A stretch of DNA of 64,000 nt from Asticcacaulis endophyticus (GCF_014652575.1 NZ_BMZB01000001.1:806001-870000); one strand, 5' to 3'. Shown: positions 51,477 through 60,859, numbered from the stretch's first letter. The notes: generated from the sequence alone by a model not told the origin. Translations and numbers: made by a program.

Positions 51477-53120
51477 ATGAAACCAGTGTCTGCGACGATA
51501 TCGGCTGATGGCCGCCGCCCGAACCGTTCGGCGGTGCCGGCGACGCTTGAGCATGTTTTGTATGTTGAAGATGATGCCGCTCTGGCGCGTCTGCTGCAAA
51601 AGCGCATGGCCCGCAACGGCCTGATCGTGGAGACGGTCGAAACCGCCGAAGAGGCTTTGGCGCTGATTCAAAAGACCGATTACGACCTGCTGCTGATCGA
51701 TTATAATCTGCCGGGCATGAGCGGGCTTGAGCTGCTGTCGCACATTACTGATCTCGATCCGGTGCCGCCCGCCGTCATCCTGACGGCCGGGGGGGATGAA
51801 CGCATCGCCCTGCAAGCGCTGGAAAATGGCGCGGCTGACTATGCGGTTAAGGATGTCAACCAGACCTATCTCGACCTGTTGCCCGCGATTATGCTGGCGG
51901 CCTACACTAAGGAACGCCTGCTGCGTGAAAACGCCCGCCAGCAGGAGGAGCTCAAAGCCGCCAAGGAAAAGGCCGAAGCCGCGTCTGAGGCCAAGAGCCG
52001 GTTTTTGGCGACCATGAGCCATGAAATCCGCACACCGATGAACGTGGTCAATGGCTTGGCGACCTTACTGGCCAAATCGCCACTCAACGGTGATCAGCAG
52101 AAAATGGTCGACACCCTGCGGACCAATGCTGATCTGCTGCTGAAGCTGATCAATGACCTTCTGGATATCAGCCGGATCGAAGACGGTCGTATCGATCTTG
52201 AAACTATCGCCTTTGTGCCCGGTGAGATCCTCAACGATATCCGGGTGATGTTTGAGTCTGACATCGCGCGTAAAGGCCTAAAGCTGGTTATGACCGATCG
52301 CACGGAGGGCGCTGCCTTGCTGGGCGATCGCACCCGCCTGCAGCAAATCATCATGAATCTGGTGTCCAATGCCCTGAAATTTACCGATCAGGGCGAAATC
52401 GAAGTCATTACCGATCTGCGCAGCGTCTATGGTGATCTGGCCGAACTCAGCATCAGCGTGCGCGACACCGGCATCGGCATCGAAGCCTCCAAGCTGCCGC
52501 TGATTTTTGATACCTTCACTCAGGCTGATGAAACCATTACCCGGCGCTTTGGCGGATCGGGCCTTGGTCTGTCGATTGCCAAGTCGCTGATTGAGCTTAT
52601 GGGCGGCACCATCACAGTCGATAGTCACGAAGGCCGCGGCTCGGTGTTTCATGTTAAGCTTAAGCTGAAACGGGCGGCACCCGCAGCCCCTGTGCGTCCG
52701 GTCGCCCCGGTGCCGGTGGCCCGCAGCGTCAATGCCGATACCATGCCAACCGTGCTGATCGTTGAAGACTATGCGCCCAACATCATGGTGGCGACCCTGA
52801 TGCTGGAGGACATGGGCTTTAAGGCCGTGGCCGTGGAATCCGGTCTTGAGGCGCTCGATATGATTATGGCGGCCGATAAACCCTATTACACTATCCTGAT
52901 GGACGTGCAGATGCATGGCCTTGATGGCCTTGAGACGACCCGCCGGATAAGGGAGCTGGAATCTGAGCGCGGTTTGCCACCGCAGCGCATCATCGGGGTG
53001 ACCGCCCACGCTCTGGCCGGGGACCGTGAACGCTGTCTGGAGGCCGGGATGGACGACTATATTTCAAAGCCCATCCTGCCGGATATATTGTCAAATAAGC
53101 TGGGTGTGGTCAGGGCCTGA
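51477..53120 (+). CDS. Hybrid histidine kinase, REC-HisKA-HATPase-REC
   Basis: 547 residues from 51477. N-terminal receiver with Asp75 in LLLIDYNLPGMSG, a linking coiled coil (about 150-172), HisKA with His182 in MSHEIRTPMN, HATPase_c (NLVSNALKF, DTGIGIE, GSGLGLSIAK), and a C-terminal receiver with Asp476 in ILMDVQMHGLDG. No membrane segment and no HPt domain, so the final phosphotransfer protein must be encoded elsewhere. Receiver at the N-terminus implies it is controlled by another kinase, presumably the CHASE3 kinase upstream. Confidence 0.93.
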   Translation: MKPVSATISADGRRPNRSAVPATLEHVLYVEDDAALARLLQKRMARNGLIVETVETAEEALALIQKTDYDLLLIDYNLPGMSGLELLSHITDLDPVPPAVILTAGGDERIALQALENGAADYAVKDVNQTYLDLLPAIMLAAYTKERLLRENARQQEELKAAKEKAEAASEAKSRFLATMSHEIRTPMNVVNGLATLLAKSPLNGDQQKMVDTLRTNADLLLKLINDLLDISRIEDGRIDLETIAFVPGEILNDIRVMFESDIARKGLKLVMTDRTEGAALLGDRTRLQQIIMNLVSNALKFTDQGEIEVITDLRSVYGDLAELSISVRDTGIGIEASKLPLIFDTFTQADETITRRFGGSGLGLSIAKSLIELMGGTITVDSHEGRGSVFHVKLKLKRAAPAAPVRPVAPVPVARSVNADTMPTVLIVEDYAPNIMVATLMLEDMGFKAVAVESGLEALDMIMAADKPYYTILMDVQMHGLDGLETTRRIRELESERGLPPQRIIGVTAHALAGDRERCLEAGMDDYISKPILPDILSNKLGVVRA

Positions 53121-53335
53121 TCACGGCGTAACTCAGGGTTGCAATAGTTTGCAACATAAGTTTCACTATGTGGCACTTATTTGCATCGGATTATAGGTGA
53201 CAAACGGGTTTCAAGGTGTTGCTATTAACCATCCGGGGCGGGATGATATTAGGCTAAACCACCTTTTCAGCCATACCTTTTTCAGTCTTATCCCCTTTTA
53301 TGCAGGCGATCTCCCCCGTCCTGTCCCGGATACCC

Positions 53336-54568
53336 TCACGCCTCTGAGGCGGCGGCGCGCACGATCTGACGCTTGCCTAGCCACAGGATGATCAGGCCGG
53401 TATAGACCGCCACGACGATAATCCCCAGCAAGGGATAGACATGCTCACCCCCCAATATGCTGACGAACGAGGACGCAATCGTGGCCAGAGCGATCTGCAA
53501 AAACCCGATCAGGGCTGAGGCGCTGCCGATATGGCTGGTGAAGGGCGCCAGTGCCAGGGCGTTGGCGTTGGGGTTGGTCATCCCAAGGCAGGACAGCATG
53601 GCAAAGAAAAAGAAAATCGTCGGCCACAATCCGAACCACCCCAGATAACTGCCGATCAGGAACACCGTGCTGATGACCGCCAGGGCAATCATGGCGGACT
53701 TGAAAATCTGCTCGCTGCTGTAATAGCGGGTCAGCCAGACATTGACCTGATTGGAGCCGATGATCCCAACGGCGATAAAGGCAAAGATAGCGCCATACAC
53801 ATCCGGCGTGACCTTGAAAATATCGAGAAAGATAATCGGAGACGCGGTCACATAGATAAACAGGGTGGTAAAGGCAAAGGCTGACGAAAACACATAGGTG
53901 TAGAATTGCGGCACCTTGATCACCGCGGCAAAATTGGCAATGACGGGCGCAGGTTTCAGCGACACGGTCGGATCACCTTTATAGACGCTGGGCAGGAAAA
54001 AGTGGGTCAGCACCATGATCAGGGCTACGATCACCGCCAGAAAGATAAAGATGGCGTGCCAGCCCAGATAGGTCGTCACAAATCCGCCTGCGGTCGGGGC
54101 CAGCAGCGGTGAAACGCTTAAAATCAGCACCAGCAACGAAAAGATTTTGGCGGAGTCCTTGGGCGGAAAAAAGTCGCGCACCATAGCCATGGTCGCGACC
54201 TGCGCCACACAGCCGCCGAGCGCCAGAACAAAGCGCAACCCGATCAGGGTTTCGACATTCTGCGATAACAGGCAGCCCAGCGAACAGATGACATAGAGCG
54301 TAAGGCCCGCATAGAGCGGCTTCTTGCGCCCAAACCGGTCCAGCAGTGGCCCATAGATGATCTGACCGATCGCCATGCCCGCAAAATAGCTCGACAGAGA
54401 CAACGACACCTGACCCGTCGTGGTGCTTAAGTCATCGGCGATCTGCTGAAACGCCGGCAGATACATGTCGATGGTGAACGGGCTGATGGTCGTCAGAATC
54501 CCCAGGATCAGGATCGTCAGAACCTTGTTTTTCAACACAGGGGTCGCGGGGGCTGCGGGGGCGGTCAT
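53336..54568 (-). CDS. Bcr/CflA-family MFS drug exporter
   Basis: 410 residues, twelve predicted membrane helices. MFS motif GPLLDRFGRKKPLYAG between helices 2 and 3 and the Bcr/CflA pattern (ISPFTIDMYLPAFQQIADDL; APTAGGFVTTYLGWHAIFIFLA). Proton-driven exporter at the inner membrane, substrate unknown. It lies 82 bases behind the LysR gene on the same strand, with which it may be co-transcribed. A 215-base gap to 53120 is AT-rich and shows nothing. Confidence 0.92.
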   Translation of the reverse strand: MTAPAAPATPVLKNKVLTILILGILTTISPFTIDMYLPAFQQIADDLSTTTGQVSLSLSSYFAGMAIGQIIYGPLLDRFGRKKPLYAGLTLYVICSLGCLLSQNVETLIGLRFVLALGGCVAQVATMAMVRDFFPPKDSAKIFSLLVLILSVSPLLAPTAGGFVTTYLGWHAIFIFLAVIVALIMVLTHFFLPSVYKGDPTVSLKPAPVIANFAAVIKVPQFYTYVFSSAFAFTTLFIYVTASPIIFLDIFKVTPDVYGAIFAFIAVGIIGSNQVNVWLTRYYSSEQIFKSAMIALAVISTVFLIGSYLGWFGLWPTIFFFFAMLSCLGMTNPNANALALAPFTSHIGSASALIGFLQIALATIASSFVSILGGEHVYPLLGIIVVAVYTGLIILWLGKRQIVRAAASEA

Positions 54569-54649
54569 GTGGGGTCAATTCAAATGTGCGTCTGCGAAAT
54601 ATGGCTCCCTGTTTACGGGTAATTTCACAAAAAACCAGTTCTAAATCCT

Positions 54650-55564
54650 TCACGCCTCAATATGATCCTTCACCAGAGCCGTGGCCCAGGTCATGAACAC
54701 CTGTACCCGTCGCGCCAGATGGCGGCGTCTGGGGTAGATCAGATTGACCGGCATGGGTGCGGCCTTATGGTCGGGCAAAACCTCCAGCAATGCGCCGGAC
54801 AAAAGATGCGGCGCGGCGCCTATGCGTGGCACCTGAATGATCCCCAGCCCCATCAGGGCCGCCTGACTATAGACGGCGGTATTGTTGACCGTGATCGCCC
54901 CCGGCATGGGCAGGGTCTGGTATTCTTTGCCGTCAAAATACTCAAATCCGGCGTCGCCACTTTCAGCGCGGGCAGAGATATTGGCGGCATAATGGATCAG
55001 CCGGTGGTGCGATAAATCCTCAAGTGTCCGGGGCGTGCCATAGGCTTTGAGATAGTCCGGACTGGCGACATTGATCAGTGCCATATGGCCGAGGGGGCGT
55101 GCCATCAGGGCTGAATCGTTAAGCGTGCCGACGCGCAGCACGCAATCGAATCCTTCGGCGATGATATCGACCCGCCGGTCAGTGCAGGAAAGATCAATTT
55201 CCAACTCCGGGTGCTGGGCCATAAATTCGGGCAAATGGCGCATGAACAGGGTTTGGGCCAATCCCTGCGGCATATCAACCCTGAGCCGGCCTTTGAGCGA
55301 GGCGGGGGTTTGCTGAAACAGGGCCTCCATTTCATCCATATCGGCCAGCATGTCGCGGGCGCGGGCATAGAACACCTCGCCATCGTGGGTAAGCTGAACA
55401 CGGCGCGTCGTGCGATACAAAAGCTGGGTGCCGAGATAAGCCTCTAACGCCTGCACTTGAGTTGAGACGGTCGCGCGCGGCAGATCAAGATCAAGGGCCG
55501 CACCACTGAAGCTGGATAGCTCAGCCACGCGGGTAAAAATCTTCATAGCCTCAAGACGGTCCAT
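54650..55564 (-). CDS. LysR-family regulator between exporter and SDR
   Basis: 304 residues from 55564 (GAGG upstream; 55576 is an alternative). Winged helix at about 1-65 (MKIFTRVAELSSFSGAALDLDLPRATVSTQVQALE) and substrate-binding domain (LKGRLRVDMPQGLAQTLF). It is divergent from the SDR gene at 55678 with an inverted repeat in the gap, and just upstream of the Bcr/CflA exporter. It probably controls one or both. Confidence 0.9.
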   Translation of the reverse strand: MDRLEAMKIFTRVAELSSFSGAALDLDLPRATVSTQVQALEAYLGTQLLYRTTRRVQLTHDGEVFYARARDMLADMDEMEALFQQTPASLKGRLRVDMPQGLAQTLFMRHLPEFMAQHPELEIDLSCTDRRVDIIAEGFDCVLRVGTLNDSALMARPLGHMALINVASPDYLKAYGTPRTLEDLSHHRLIHYAANISARAESGDAGFEYFDGKEYQTLPMPGAITVNNTAVYSQAALMGLGIIQVPRIGAAPHLLSGALLEVLPDHKAAPMPVNLIYPRRRHLARRVQVFMTWATALVKDHIEA

Positions 55565-55580
55565 ATAGCCTCGCATTGTT

Positions 55581-55612
55581 CGTAAATTGCGATCAGTGAT
55601 ATCATATTTACG
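55581..55612. promoter_or_regulatory. Candidate LysR site upstream of the SDR gene
   Basis: CGTAAAT (55581-55587) and ATTTACG (55606-55612), an inverted repeat with an 18-base spacer, in the 113-base divergent gap between the LysR and SDR genes. Confidence 0.45.
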
Positions 55613-55677
55613 ATATTTATCATGATTTTGACAAACAGTATGATGGTCTCCAGTGAAAAACCATTGGAGATATCCTC

Positions 55678-56430
55678 ATGACCATCGCACTCATCACCGG
55701 AGCCAGCCGCGGCTTAGGCCGCAACACCGCCATTCATCTGGCGCGCAAGGGCACCGACATCATCCTGACCTATAATTCTAACAAGATCGAAGCCGATCAG
55801 GCCGTGGCCGAGATAGAAGCGCTGGGCCGCAAGGCGGTGGCGATTCAACTCGATGTCGGCAAATCGGCAACCTTTGCGGAATTTGCCGCTGAGGTGGGCA
55901 AGGTTTTGAACCGGGTCTGGGGTCGCGATACGTTCGATTATCTGGTCAATAATGCCGGGATTGGTGGTCATGCCGCCTTTGCCGACACGACCGAAGACCA
56001 GTTCGACACCCTGATGAATATTCACCTCAAGGGGACGTTCTTCCTGACGCAAAAGCTGCTGCCGCTGATCAAGGACGGTGGCCGTATCGTCAATATCTCC
56101 ACCGGCCTGACGCGCTTTGCCTATCCGGGCGCGTCCGCCTATGCGGCCATGAAGGGCGGGGTTGAGGTACTGACCCGCTACATGGCCAAGGAACTGGGGC
56201 CGCGTGGAATCTCGGTCAATACCATAGCCCCCGGTGCGATTGAAACCGACTTTGGTGGCGGGCGTGTGCGCGATAACGAAGAGATCAATAAGTATGTCGC
56301 GTCCGTGACGGCGCTGGGCCGGGTCGGCTTGCCTGATGATATCGGCGGGGCCATCTCAAACCTACTAGCGCCCGACAGTAACTGGATCAATGCCCAGCGT
56401 ATCGAGGTTTCCGGCGGTCAGGCGATCTGA
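55678..56430 (+). CDS. Short-chain dehydrogenase/reductase (3-oxoacyl-ACP-reductase-like)
   Basis: 250 residues: ITGASRGLG (residues 6-14) cofactor loop, NNAGIGG, catalytic Ser in IVNISTGLTR, Tyr-x3-Lys in YAAMKGG, and the ending IEVSGGQAI typical of FabG-like SDRs. NADPH-dependent carbonyl reduction; substrate unknown. Divergent from a LysR regulator, which suggests induction by its substrate (inference). A GGAGA Shine-Dalgarno sequence lies before the ATG. Confidence 0.92.
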   Translation: MTIALITGASRGLGRNTAIHLARKGTDIILTYNSNKIEADQAVAEIEALGRKAVAIQLDVGKSATFAEFAAEVGKVLNRVWGRDTFDYLVNNAGIGGHAAFADTTEDQFDTLMNIHLKGTFFLTQKLLPLIKDGGRIVNISTGLTRFAYPGASAYAAMKGGVEVLTRYMAKELGPRGISVNTIAPGAIETDFGGGRVRDNEEINKYVASVTALGRVGLPDDIGGAISNLLAPDSNWINAQRIEVSGGQAI

Positions 56431-56438
56431 TGATATCT

Positions 56439-56470
56439 AAAGCCCTCCCGAAAAGACGGAGGGCTTTTTT
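56439..56470 (+). terminator. Intrinsic terminator after the SDR gene
   Basis: Stem AAGCCCTCC (56440-56448) and GGAGGGCTT (56458-56466) followed by T6. The palindromic repeat starts at its end. Confidence 0.88.
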
Positions 56471-56519
56471 AGAGCGATGTACCAAAAAGTGTTAGCGGTT
56501 TTTGGCTGCAACATCGCGA
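56470..56519. repeat. TAGAGC-family palindromic repeat copy
   Basis: Outer arms GCGATGT (56474-56480) and ACATCGC (56511-56517), inner arms CCAAAAA (56482-56488) and TTTTTGG (56499-56505), centre GTGTTAGCGG. It shares AAAAAGTGTT.GCGGTTTTT with the copy at 45226. Confidence 0.65.
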
Positions 56520-56527
56520 CAAACAAA

Positions 56528-56569
56528 AGGGTTGAGGCCGCCCAAGGGAGGGGGGGAGCGGGCGGCCTC
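56528..56569 (-). terminator. Terminator of the EmrAB-type operon
   Basis: Perfect ten-base stem GAGGCCGCCC (56534-56543) and GGGCGGCCTC (56560-56569), followed on the minus strand by AACCCTTTTG. It lies 27 bases past the permease stop. Confidence 0.75.
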
Positions 56570-56596
56570 ATTCAAACGGCTGATTGATTTAGCGGA

Positions 56597-58162
56597 TCAA
56601 TCAGCCGCATGAACGGCACCGTTGCTCATCGACTTTTTGGCAAACCAGATGAGCGGTACAAGGAACAGCGTCAGCCAGCCCGAAATCCGGAAGAAATCGA
56701 GCGCGGCCTGAAGGTAAGCCTGTGACATAACCTGAGACGTAATCACGCCGACCGCCTGCTGTTGCGACAATCCGGCGGCTTGAAGTTTCTGCATGGTTTC
56801 GATCCACAGAGGCGAACCGGAACTCATGATCTCGGACAGGCGGGTCTGATGGACGGCTTCCATGCGATCCCAGAGGGTGGTGGCCAGCGACGCCGCAAAG
56901 CTGCCGGCGGTGATGCGGGCAAAGTTCGACAGGCCCGATGCCGCCGGGGTCTGATTGGGCGCAACATCGGCCATGGATATGGTGATCATCGAGATGAAGA
57001 AGGTCGACATCGCCACGCCCTGAACCAGCAACGGTATGACCAGCGCGGTGAAATCGGCATCGGGTGTGTAGCCTGAGCGCATGAAGAACGACAGGGCAAA
57101 CATCAGGATCGAAAAAGTCGCGAGTATGCGCGCGTCGGTCTTACCCAACAGGCGGGCCGCAAACGGCGTCAGGATCACCGCCACGACGCCGGAGGGAGCA
57201 GCGACGAGGCCTGCCCAGGTCGCGACATAGCCCATGTTCGATTGCAGCCAGACCGGCAGCAACAAACCGTTCCCAAAGAAGATGGCGTAGGCGATACAGA
57301 GCGCGATGGTGCCCAGTGTAAAATTACGGTTCTTAAACATCGACAGATCAACAATCGGGTTTTTCTCATTCAGTTCCCAGATCACCCAGGCGATGAAAAA
57401 GACGATGGCGAGGATCAGCTCAATCACAATGGCGGGCGATGAGAACCAGTCGGCTTCCTTGCCGGTATCGAGCATGACCTGAAGCGCGCCTACCCAGATG
57501 ACCAGAAGTGCAAAGCCGGTGGTATCGACGGGGACTTTGCGGGTCGGGGTTTCACGCGATTTCATGTTCTGCCAGCAGACGAAGGCGCAGAAAATGCCGA
57601 TCGGGACGTTGATCAGGAAGATCCATTCCCACGCATAGTTATCGGAAATATAGCCGCCTAAGATCGGCCCGCAGATTGGCCCGACCAGCGTCGTCATCGA
57701 CCACATAGCCAGACCCGTCGCGCGTTTTTCCGGCGGAAAGATCATGATTAGCAACGCCTGAGAACCGGGGATCATCGGGCCGGACACCAGCCCTTGCAGG
57801 ATGCGAAACCCGATCAGACCTTCGATATTCCAGGCAATGCCACACAGGAAGGAGGCGAAGGTGAACAAAAGCACCGAGAAGGTAAAGACACGCACCACCC
57901 CGAACCGGCCCATCAGCCAGCCGGTCAGCGGCACAGAAATGCCGTTGGCGACGGCGAACGAAGTAATGACCCATGTGCCCTGAGAGGAGGACACCCCCAG
58001 ATTGCCGGCAATGGTCGGCAGAGAGACGTTGGCGATGGTCGAATCGAGCACCTGCATAAAGGTGCCAAGCGCCAGCGCGATCGCCGTGATGGTCAACGCC
58101 CCGCCAGTCAACGGCGGAGGCATGGCCGCTTCAGAACCGGCCGTGGTTGCGGGTGAGGCCAT
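56597..58162 (-). CDS. emrB: DHA2-family MFS exporter (EmrB-like)
   Basis: 521 residues, fourteen predicted membrane helices. EmrB landmarks: TFMQVLDSTIANVSLPTIAGNLGVS, WVITSFAVANGISVPLTGWLMGRFG, GFRILQGLVSGPMIPGSQALL and the GPILGGYISDNYAWEWIFLINVPIG block. A proton-coupled exporter working with the EmrA-type adaptor and outer-membrane factor encoded upstream. Last gene of the operon. Confidence 0.94.
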   Translation of the reverse strand: MASPATTAGSEAAMPPPLTGGALTITAIALALGTFMQVLDSTIANVSLPTIAGNLGVSSSQGTWVITSFAVANGISVPLTGWLMGRFGVVRVFTFSVLLFTFASFLCGIAWNIEGLIGFRILQGLVSGPMIPGSQALLIMIFPPEKRATGLAMWSMTTLVGPICGPILGGYISDNYAWEWIFLINVPIGIFCAFVCWQNMKSRETPTRKVPVDTTGFALLVIWVGALQVMLDTGKEADWFSSPAIVIELILAIVFFIAWVIWELNEKNPIVDLSMFKNRNFTLGTIALCIAYAIFFGNGLLLPVWLQSNMGYVATWAGLVAAPSGVVAVILTPFAARLLGKTDARILATFSILMFALSFFMRSGYTPDADFTALVIPLLVQGVAMSTFFISMITISMADVAPNQTPAASGLSNFARITAGSFAASLATTLWDRMEAVHQTRLSEIMSSGSPLWIETMQKLQAAGLSQQQAVGVITSQVMSQAYLQAALDFFRISGWLTLFLVPLIWFAKKSMSNGAVHAAD

Positions 58163-58190
58163 GATGGCGCTCCCTTATTATATAATTAAA

Positions 58191-59360
58191 TTACTTCACG
58201 GCCTTGGGCGCGTCAGCGATGTCGATCTTCGCCTTCATGGACAGGCCAACCCGCAGCGGATGGGCGGCCAGTTCCTTGGGCTCAAGGTCGATGCGTACCG
58301 GCAGGCGCTGAACCACCTTGATCCAGTTGCCCGACGCATTCTGGGCCGGGATCAGTGAAAAGGCCGAACCCGTGCCGCCGGAAATGCCGCGCACCGTGCC
58401 GTGGAACTTGACGCTGTCGCCATAAAGGTCTGAGGTCAGCTCAACCGTCTGGCCCGGCACGACGTTTTTAAGCTGCACTTCCTTGAAGTTGGCATCGACA
58501 TAGGCGTGGGTGATCGGCACTACCGCCATCAGCGGCGTACCGGCTGTGACCTGCTGGCCGACCTGAACCGACTTGCGGGCGATGATACCGTCCATAGGGG
58601 CGCGCACGACCGTGCGTTCAAAGGCCAGTTTGGCGGCATCGACCTTGGCCTGAGCGGCCAGAACTTCAGGGTTGCCGGAAGGCGTAAAGCCCGCAATGCG
58701 GACATTGTTGTTTTCGCGTGATCCGATGGCGGCCTGATAGGTGGCTTGCGCCTGAGCCTTGGCTGACTGGGCCGCGGCAAGTGCGGCGGCGGCGCGGGCA
58801 TACTGGTTCTGGGCGATGGACAGTTCTTCTTGCGATACGGCACCCGAAGCGATCAGGGCCTTACGACGGCTCAGGTCGATCTGGGCGCGCTCATAGTCGG
58901 ATTGGGCCGACTTGATCTGAGTATCGGTGGCGGTGATTTCGGCCTGACGGGCGTTCATCTGAGCCTGCAAGGCGTCATCAGAGGCGTAATAGCCTTGCAC
59001 CCGGCGGGCGGCCAGAGCCAGATCAGCTTCGGCTTCGGCTAGAGCAATGCGGGCGTCTGCATTATCAAGCTCGACCAGAATATCGCCAGTCTTGACGACC
59101 TGCGTATCCGTGACGTAGATCCTGGCGATCGGGCCGGGGACAAGGGCATTGACCTGCGCGGTTTCCGCACCGACATAGGCATTGTCGGTTTCAACATAGT
59201 GTGAGCCGACCAGAATATAGTAGCCGCCCCACAGGACAGCGGCGGCGGCCACACCGGCGGCCAGATAGGTCAAAAGGCGCTTGCGGCGGTTGGCGTTAAC
59301 GGCGACTTTAGCTTCGGGGCTCAAAGCGGCACCAGCGGTTGGGGAAGCGGAGGTGGACAT
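58191..59360 (-). CDS. emrA: HlyD/EmrA-family membrane fusion protein
   Basis: 389 residues from ATG 59360; a TTG at 59387 overlapping the upstream stop would add nine residues. One membrane anchor (about 28-48, LLTYLAAGVAAAAVLWGGYYI), then SHYVETDNAYVGAETAQV, a long coiled-coil hairpin (about 90-215), and the EmrA pattern VRAPMDGIIARKSVQVGQQV. It links the EmrB-type permease to the outer-membrane factor. Middle gene of three. Confidence 0.92.
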   Translation of the reverse strand: MSTSASPTAGAALSPEAKVAVNANRRKRLLTYLAAGVAAAAVLWGGYYILVGSHYVETDNAYVGAETAQVNALVPGPIARIYVTDTQVVKTGDILVELDNADARIALAEAEADLALAARRVQGYYASDDALQAQMNARQAEITATDTQIKSAQSDYERAQIDLSRRKALIASGAVSQEELSIAQNQYARAAAALAAAQSAKAQAQATYQAAIGSRENNNVRIAGFTPSGNPEVLAAQAKVDAAKLAFERTVVRAPMDGIIARKSVQVGQQVTAGTPLMAVVPITHAYVDANFKEVQLKNVVPGQTVELTSDLYGDSVKFHGTVRGISGGTGSAFSLIPAQNASGNWIKVVQRLPVRIDLEPKELAAHPLRVGLSMKAKIDIADAPKAVK

Positions 59361-59383
59361 GGGAGTATCGCTTTCTGTAAAAA

Positions 59384-60772
59384 TCAATAATCGCCGCCAA
59401 GTGCGCGCACCAGCGCGACATCAAGGCTAAGGGCACGGGATTTCAAATCGGTGACGGTTTTACGCTGGGCCAGCAGGCTCTGTTCGGCCTGAAGCAGCGT
59501 GGTGTAGTTGCTAAGTCCGCCGTCATACCTAAGCTTAGTCAGGCGGTAGGCCTCCTCAAAGCCATCAAGGGCCAATTGCGAGTCCTTCAGGCGGCCCTCT
59601 AAGGCACGCTCAGACGCCACCACATCGGCCACACCATGCATGGCGTTGATAATGGCCGCGTTATAATCGGCCACAGCGGCGTCCTTATCAGCCTTGGCAC
59701 CGCGAAGATCGGCTTTGCGTTTGCCGCCGTCGAACAGGGGCAGGGTGATGGCGGGGCCGATATTGGAATTGGTCGTGCCCTCGACGCTTAAATCGCCCAG
59801 CCAGACCTTACCGACAAACGCCATCAGATTGACATTGGGATAAAAGGCGGCCTTGGCGCGTTTAACGCCTTGGGTTGAGGCTTCGGCGCGCCATTTGGCG
59901 GCGACCACATCCGGGCGGCGACCGATCAGATCAAGGTCGATGCGTTCGGGTAAGGTGAAGTTTGATGGGCCTTTGAGCGCCGGACGGGTCAAAGATTGCC
60001 CGTAGTCAGGGTCGCGACCGGCCAGAGCGGCAATCAGATTGCGGGTCGCGGCGATCTGCTCATCAATAGCGGCAACTTCGGCGCGGGCGGTGGCGGAACC
60101 GGCATTGGCCAGTTGCAGTTCAGCGCGATTGGTCAGGCCGTTATCGAATTTTTGCCGCACCAGACCCGCGCTGTCGCCGCGAACCTCAACGGCGCGCAAG
60201 GCCAGATCGCGTTCATCATAAAGACGCGCCAGATCGATATAGGCGGTGGCCAGCGACGTGGTCAGGATCAGTCCGGCCTGCGCCATGTCGGCCTCAGACG
60301 CGCGTGCCTGTGAGGACGCGGCGGCGACAGCGGCGCGGTTTTTACCCCAGAAGTCCAGTTCCCAGCCAAAGTTCAGACCGGCGACACCCAGTTCATCGAG
60401 GTTGAGGCCCTCTTCACCCTCAGCGCCGCCCGATGAGTTCAGCTTCTGGGCGGTGCCGAGGAACGACAGGGCGGGGACATCGGCGCCTTTGGAGCCGTCG
60501 AAACTGGCGCGGGCTTTACGCAGGCGGGCTTCGGCAACTGCTAACGACGGGGAGGTATTGATGGCGTCGGCGATAAGCTGATCAAGCTGCGGGTCGCCGT
60601 ATCGCATCCAGAACGGATGGGCGGGCAGCTTGAATGTGGTGGCGACATCGAGCGCCTCAGATTTGGGGGCAGCAACGGCGACATTGACGCTACCGGTCAG
60701 GGCCAGAAGGCTTACACACACAATAAGAACGGATCTAAACCGGCGTTCAGGGGGAAGACTATCCATATGCAT
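59384..60772 (-). CDS. Efflux outer-membrane factor (NodT family)
   Basis: 462 residues with two TolC-like repeats (WMRYGDPQLDQLIADAINTSPSL; NFGWELDFWGKN; LPLFDGGKRKADLRGAKADKDAA). The signal peptide (VLIVCVSLLALTGSVNVAVAA) has no lipobox Cys, unlike the outer-membrane factor at 8894. First gene of the EmrAB-type operon, and its promoter region contains the paired ACCGTACGGT operator copies. Its stop overlaps the possible TTG start of the adaptor. Confidence 0.92.
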   Translation of the reverse strand: MHMDSLPPERRFRSVLIVCVSLLALTGSVNVAVAAPKSEALDVATTFKLPAHPFWMRYGDPQLDQLIADAINTSPSLAVAEARLRKARASFDGSKGADVPALSFLGTAQKLNSSGGAEGEEGLNLDELGVAGLNFGWELDFWGKNRAAVAAASSQARASEADMAQAGLILTTSLATAYIDLARLYDERDLALRAVEVRGDSAGLVRQKFDNGLTNRAELQLANAGSATARAEVAAIDEQIAATRNLIAALAGRDPDYGQSLTRPALKGPSNFTLPERIDLDLIGRRPDVVAAKWRAEASTQGVKRAKAAFYPNVNLMAFVGKVWLGDLSVEGTTNSNIGPAITLPLFDGGKRKADLRGAKADKDAAVADYNAAIINAMHGVADVVASERALEGRLKDSQLALDGFEEAYRLTKLRYDGGLSNYTTLLQAEQSLLAQRKTVTDLKSRALSLDVALVRALGGDY

Positions 60773-60785
60773 TATCCTTAAAACA

Positions 60786-60802
60786 ACCGTACGGTACGGT
60801 CA
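60786..60802. promoter_or_regulatory. Operator-like site 1 (ACCGTACGGTACGGTCA)
   Basis: Contains the palindrome ACCGTACGGT at 60786-60795 and is the exact reverse complement of site 2 (60843-60859). It lies just upstream of the efflux operon start at 60772. Confidence 0.75.
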
Positions 60803-60842
60803 TTTTTCTTGCGCATTTATACCCGTCGTGATAGTTTGTCAA

Positions 60843-60859
60843 TGACCGTACCGTACGGT
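60843..60859. promoter_or_regulatory. Operator-like site 2 (TGACCGTACCGTACGGT)
   Basis: Exact reverse complement of site 1, with palindrome ACCGTACGGT at 60850-60859, 40 bases away. Between them lie the likely divergent promoters of the efflux operon and the TetR gene. Confidence 0.75.
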
